From contig CM066310.1 in the NCBI GenBank assembly GCA_033807695.1, positions 1,054,001 through 1,118,000 of the forward strand: a stretch of 64,000 bases of DNA. Reading direction: 5' to 3'. Below, one piece after another: positions 61,569 to 64,000 of this stretch. Position numbers and translations under genes: made by a program. The stretch is from Daedaleopsis sinensis. Its lineage: Eukaryota > Basidiomycota > Agaricomycetes > Polyporales > Polyporaceae. Numbering within the stretch: the first letter of the stretch is position 1; every line of letters starts with the position of its first letter. The notes beneath the pieces are model-generated. The model was given only the letters and a program-made list of their open reading frames with translations, did not search any database and was not told the origin of the DNA.

Positions 61569-63725
61569 TCAGCTTGATCGTTTGAAACGATCCAACGCGG
61601 ACGGCTTGCGCGGCTCCTCCGCCCCGCTCGCGAGAGCTTTTGCCTGGCGCCGCTCCTTACGTTCCTGCTCAAGCTTCATCCGCACCGCGACCTGTATCAC
61701 AAAAAGTCAGCGACGGGTCTGAGAGGAACGAGCGCACACGAGTATGCTTACCGCACGCGGATCGATGACGTTTTTCCGTTGCTTCCGGAGGTACCTAGGA
61801 GCCTTGTGAGTACACGGGAAGAAGAACGGGCCTTGCAAACGTACCTCTTCAGGCTTTTGTTCTTCCCGCGCATCTTCTTCTTCTCCTTCTCGGCCTTCGA
61901 AGGGGCCTGTCCCACCTCCCCATCCGCGTCGATCCCGTTCGCAGCGGCAGTGTCCCCCTCCTCCGTCTCGTCTGCCTTGCCCGACACGCGCAGGCGCTCG
62001 TGGCGCGGAAGGCGCGCGTACGGAATGTTGTGCGCGCCGTCGACCGCGGTGGAAAGCCGCGGGGTGGGCGCGAGCGCGCCGACGAAGTCGGGGTCGAGCG
62101 CAATTGCGTCGGGCTGGATCTTGTCGAGGAGGCCCTTGACCTCGCGTTCGCGACGCGCGCGCTTGTTCTCGAAGGGGTCCGCTTCGGAGCTGTCGAAGTT
62201 GGGCTCGCCGGCGCCGGGGACGAGGATACCGGTGACACCCGCAGTGTGCCCGATCGTGAGGATGTCCTGGAAGGGGCAGAAGCGGAGGGAGGCGAGGGGG
62301 CGGTGTGGGACTGGGTGCGTGAGGTAAAGAGGCGGGGTGACGACGCCGGTGAAGGGAGTCTGCACGGAGGGCTTCCTGTATACCTATTGGACGGAGACGT
62401 CATTGTGATTCACAGGCGAGAGGAGAGAACGGCGCACGTTCACGCTGCCGCCTGTGGCTACGCCCAGGGCACCCTTCTGACTCCAGTCGAGAATCGCGCT
62501 CCCCCCGCGCGCGTTCCATGTTCGCACCGCGCCTTTCCAGTTCCGACAATCCCACACCTTGACCACCCCATCCTGGCCAGCGGTCGCCATGTACCGACCT
62601 CCTGTGCTCGGGTCTACTGACACACTCGCAACCGGGCCTAAGTGCGCGAGGAGGCGGACGGCGGGGTGCGGAAGATTGGGGGTCCAGAGAGTGACGCTAC
62701 CGTTCTGGTGTCCGAGGTGGATAACGGCGTTGTGTGGATTTTGGCACATGGTGTTGCATGCTCCGAGCTTTGTCCTATGCTCGACAACGAGCTGCCCTGT
62801 CGAGGTATCCTGATACTTGAGATATCCTGCGTTGCCCTGTAGAGTGTTGTGTCAGTACATATGCAGGGAGGTTGATATATTGCGGGTACAGACCATGCTG
62901 ACAAGCAGCCAATGATATGGGAGAAACTCAAGCCGGGTGGGCTCGATATGTGACTTGAGCTTGTGTAGTTCGACGCCGTCGCGGTCGTAGATGAAGACGT
63001 ACTTGTTCTGCGCGACCGCAAAATGCGAATGGTCCTGCAGAAATCTGGGTGATTGGGCCGCGGTTTGGATACGCGGTTTAGTATATGCAGGAACGACTCA
63101 CGTTATGTCGCGGCACGTCTCGCGCAACTGCAATTCAGTGTGGAGAGTGCCAGCCTGCCAGTCAAAGGTGGCAACATGGCCTTTGTGACCCACTAGTGCG
63201 ATGTGCCTGCGACCACCATATGAAGTATCTGGGGAGGATAGTAGCGAGGTAGACTGACCTCCCGTTCCGCGTATATCGCGTTCTGTACGGACCGCCGTCA
63301 AGCTTCCACTCCTGCCGACCTTGTGCAGCCTGTTGCCCAGCTGATTCCACAATCTCATCCTGGCCGACCCTCCAGGTCTTCTCCAGCTCGCCTTCGACCT
63401 CGATGAGACCGGCATCCTCTGCGAGAAGTAGTTCGGCGTCCTTCAAGAGTTGTTTTGAGCGCGCGTTTTGCGTAGACTGTCGGGTGAGGTGAGTGCGAAG
63501 CTTCTTGTTGTGGATATGTGGGTATTTTTTAGATTCTTCGGGAAGCGGAGAGGATGGTCGGAGTGAACGAGGAAGAGTTGTATGCTGGGAGACCGAGGTA
63601 GCTGTTGGGTCTTCTGCGGTGGGTTTTTTAGATGGACCCGGCTTTGGATACGACTCGTGCTTGTTCGTCTTTCTTCTCTTAGAGAGTGGGCGGATAGAAT
63701 CCGCCTTTGCGATGAGTGCGTCCAT
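61569..63725 (-). CDS. UTP7: U3 snoRNP / small-subunit processome WD-repeat protein Utp7 (WDR46/BING4)
   Basis: Seven exons: 63725-63259, 63206-63102, 63044-62894, 62836-62438, 62383-61845, 61794-61752, 61691-61569, all phases matching, 608 residues. A basic N-terminus ([40 protein letters not shown]) precedes the beta-propeller ([80 protein letters not shown]). The BING4 C-terminal domain follows ([60 protein letters not shown]), with a lysine-rich end ([20 protein letters not shown]). The family is needed in the nucleolus for 18S rRNA maturation. The model looks complete and functional. Confidence 0.95.
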
Positions 63726-64000
63726 AGAGGAGGAGGAGGAGGGTAAAGACGATGGCGGGCGAAATGGTCTGCAAATTCAATGGCGCTTACACGAAATGTT
63801 GTCCGTTAACGCCCAAGCACCGCTGAACGGCTGAGGTTTATGTACTTACGTAAGCAGAATCGGAGTCGTTTAGTAAAAACTACTTTGATCCTGGAGTAAA
63901 TCGATAATTTGTTCAAACATGACGGCGGTTCTGGAGAGTCGAATCGAGCCTAATCGAGCCCGGGCGAGAGCTCTGCGCCTCGCCCGATGGTTATGTTTTT
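63726..64000. other. UTP7 promoter and window edge
   Basis: 275 bases upstream of the UTP7 start; no gene seen. Confidence 0.5.

Overview
The window is nuclear DNA of a filamentous basidiomycete, most likely an Agaricomycete. Genes are dense and carry many short introns (about 45-65 bases, GTRNGT donors, YAG acceptors). The housekeeping proteins (Prp43, Utp7, proteasome beta-7) are fungal, and KDZ-type transposases with cysteine clusters are typical of this class. All gene models were spliced by eye from reading frame, donor/acceptor sites and family knowledge; no alignment was run.

Layout. 0.8-1.5 kb: 5' part of the proteasome gene PRE4 (minus), its 3' part missing. 1.7-4.6 kb: complete DEAH helicase PRP43. 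5.1-5.8 kb: wreck of a sedolisin protease gene. 8.4-10.4 kb: single-pass membrane protein. 10.8-12.4 kb: F-box/leucine-rich protein (minus). 13.8-14.5 and 20.1-20.9 kb: two small inverted-repeat elements. 15.2-17.3 and 59.0-61.2 kb: two paralogous cytochrome P450 genes with the same ten-exon plan. 18.2-19.1 kb: membrane protein. 61.6-63.7 kb: UTP7 (minus).

The main discovery is between the P450 genes: two nested, cargo-carrying KDZ transposons. The outer one spans about 21,841-58,805, with imperfect terminal inverted repeats carrying a doubled palindrome and an 8-base direct repeat (ATCACTCG) at both edges. It holds a GC-rich gene-poor left arm, a minus-strand block of four genes (two unknown, one HMG-box-like, one large unknown), a KDZ transposase with one nonsense codon, and a small HicA-like gene. 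The inner one spans 34,502-48,375, with 574/575-base terminal inverted repeats and a 7-base direct repeat (AAATTGG). It sits inside the fourth gene of the outer block and cuts it in two; removing the element and one repeat copy rejoins the reading frame. It carries an apparently intact KDZ transposase of a different subtype, a TET/JBP-type 2-oxoglutarate/Fe(II) dioxygenase, a small basic-region (bZIP-like) protein and a 922-residue nuclear-looking protein.

The TET/JBP-KDZ association is known in mushrooms. The exact ends, the nesting, the interrupted gene and the cargo list are what this window adds. The outer element lies about 0.2 kb upstream of the second P450 gene, whose start region seems damaged.
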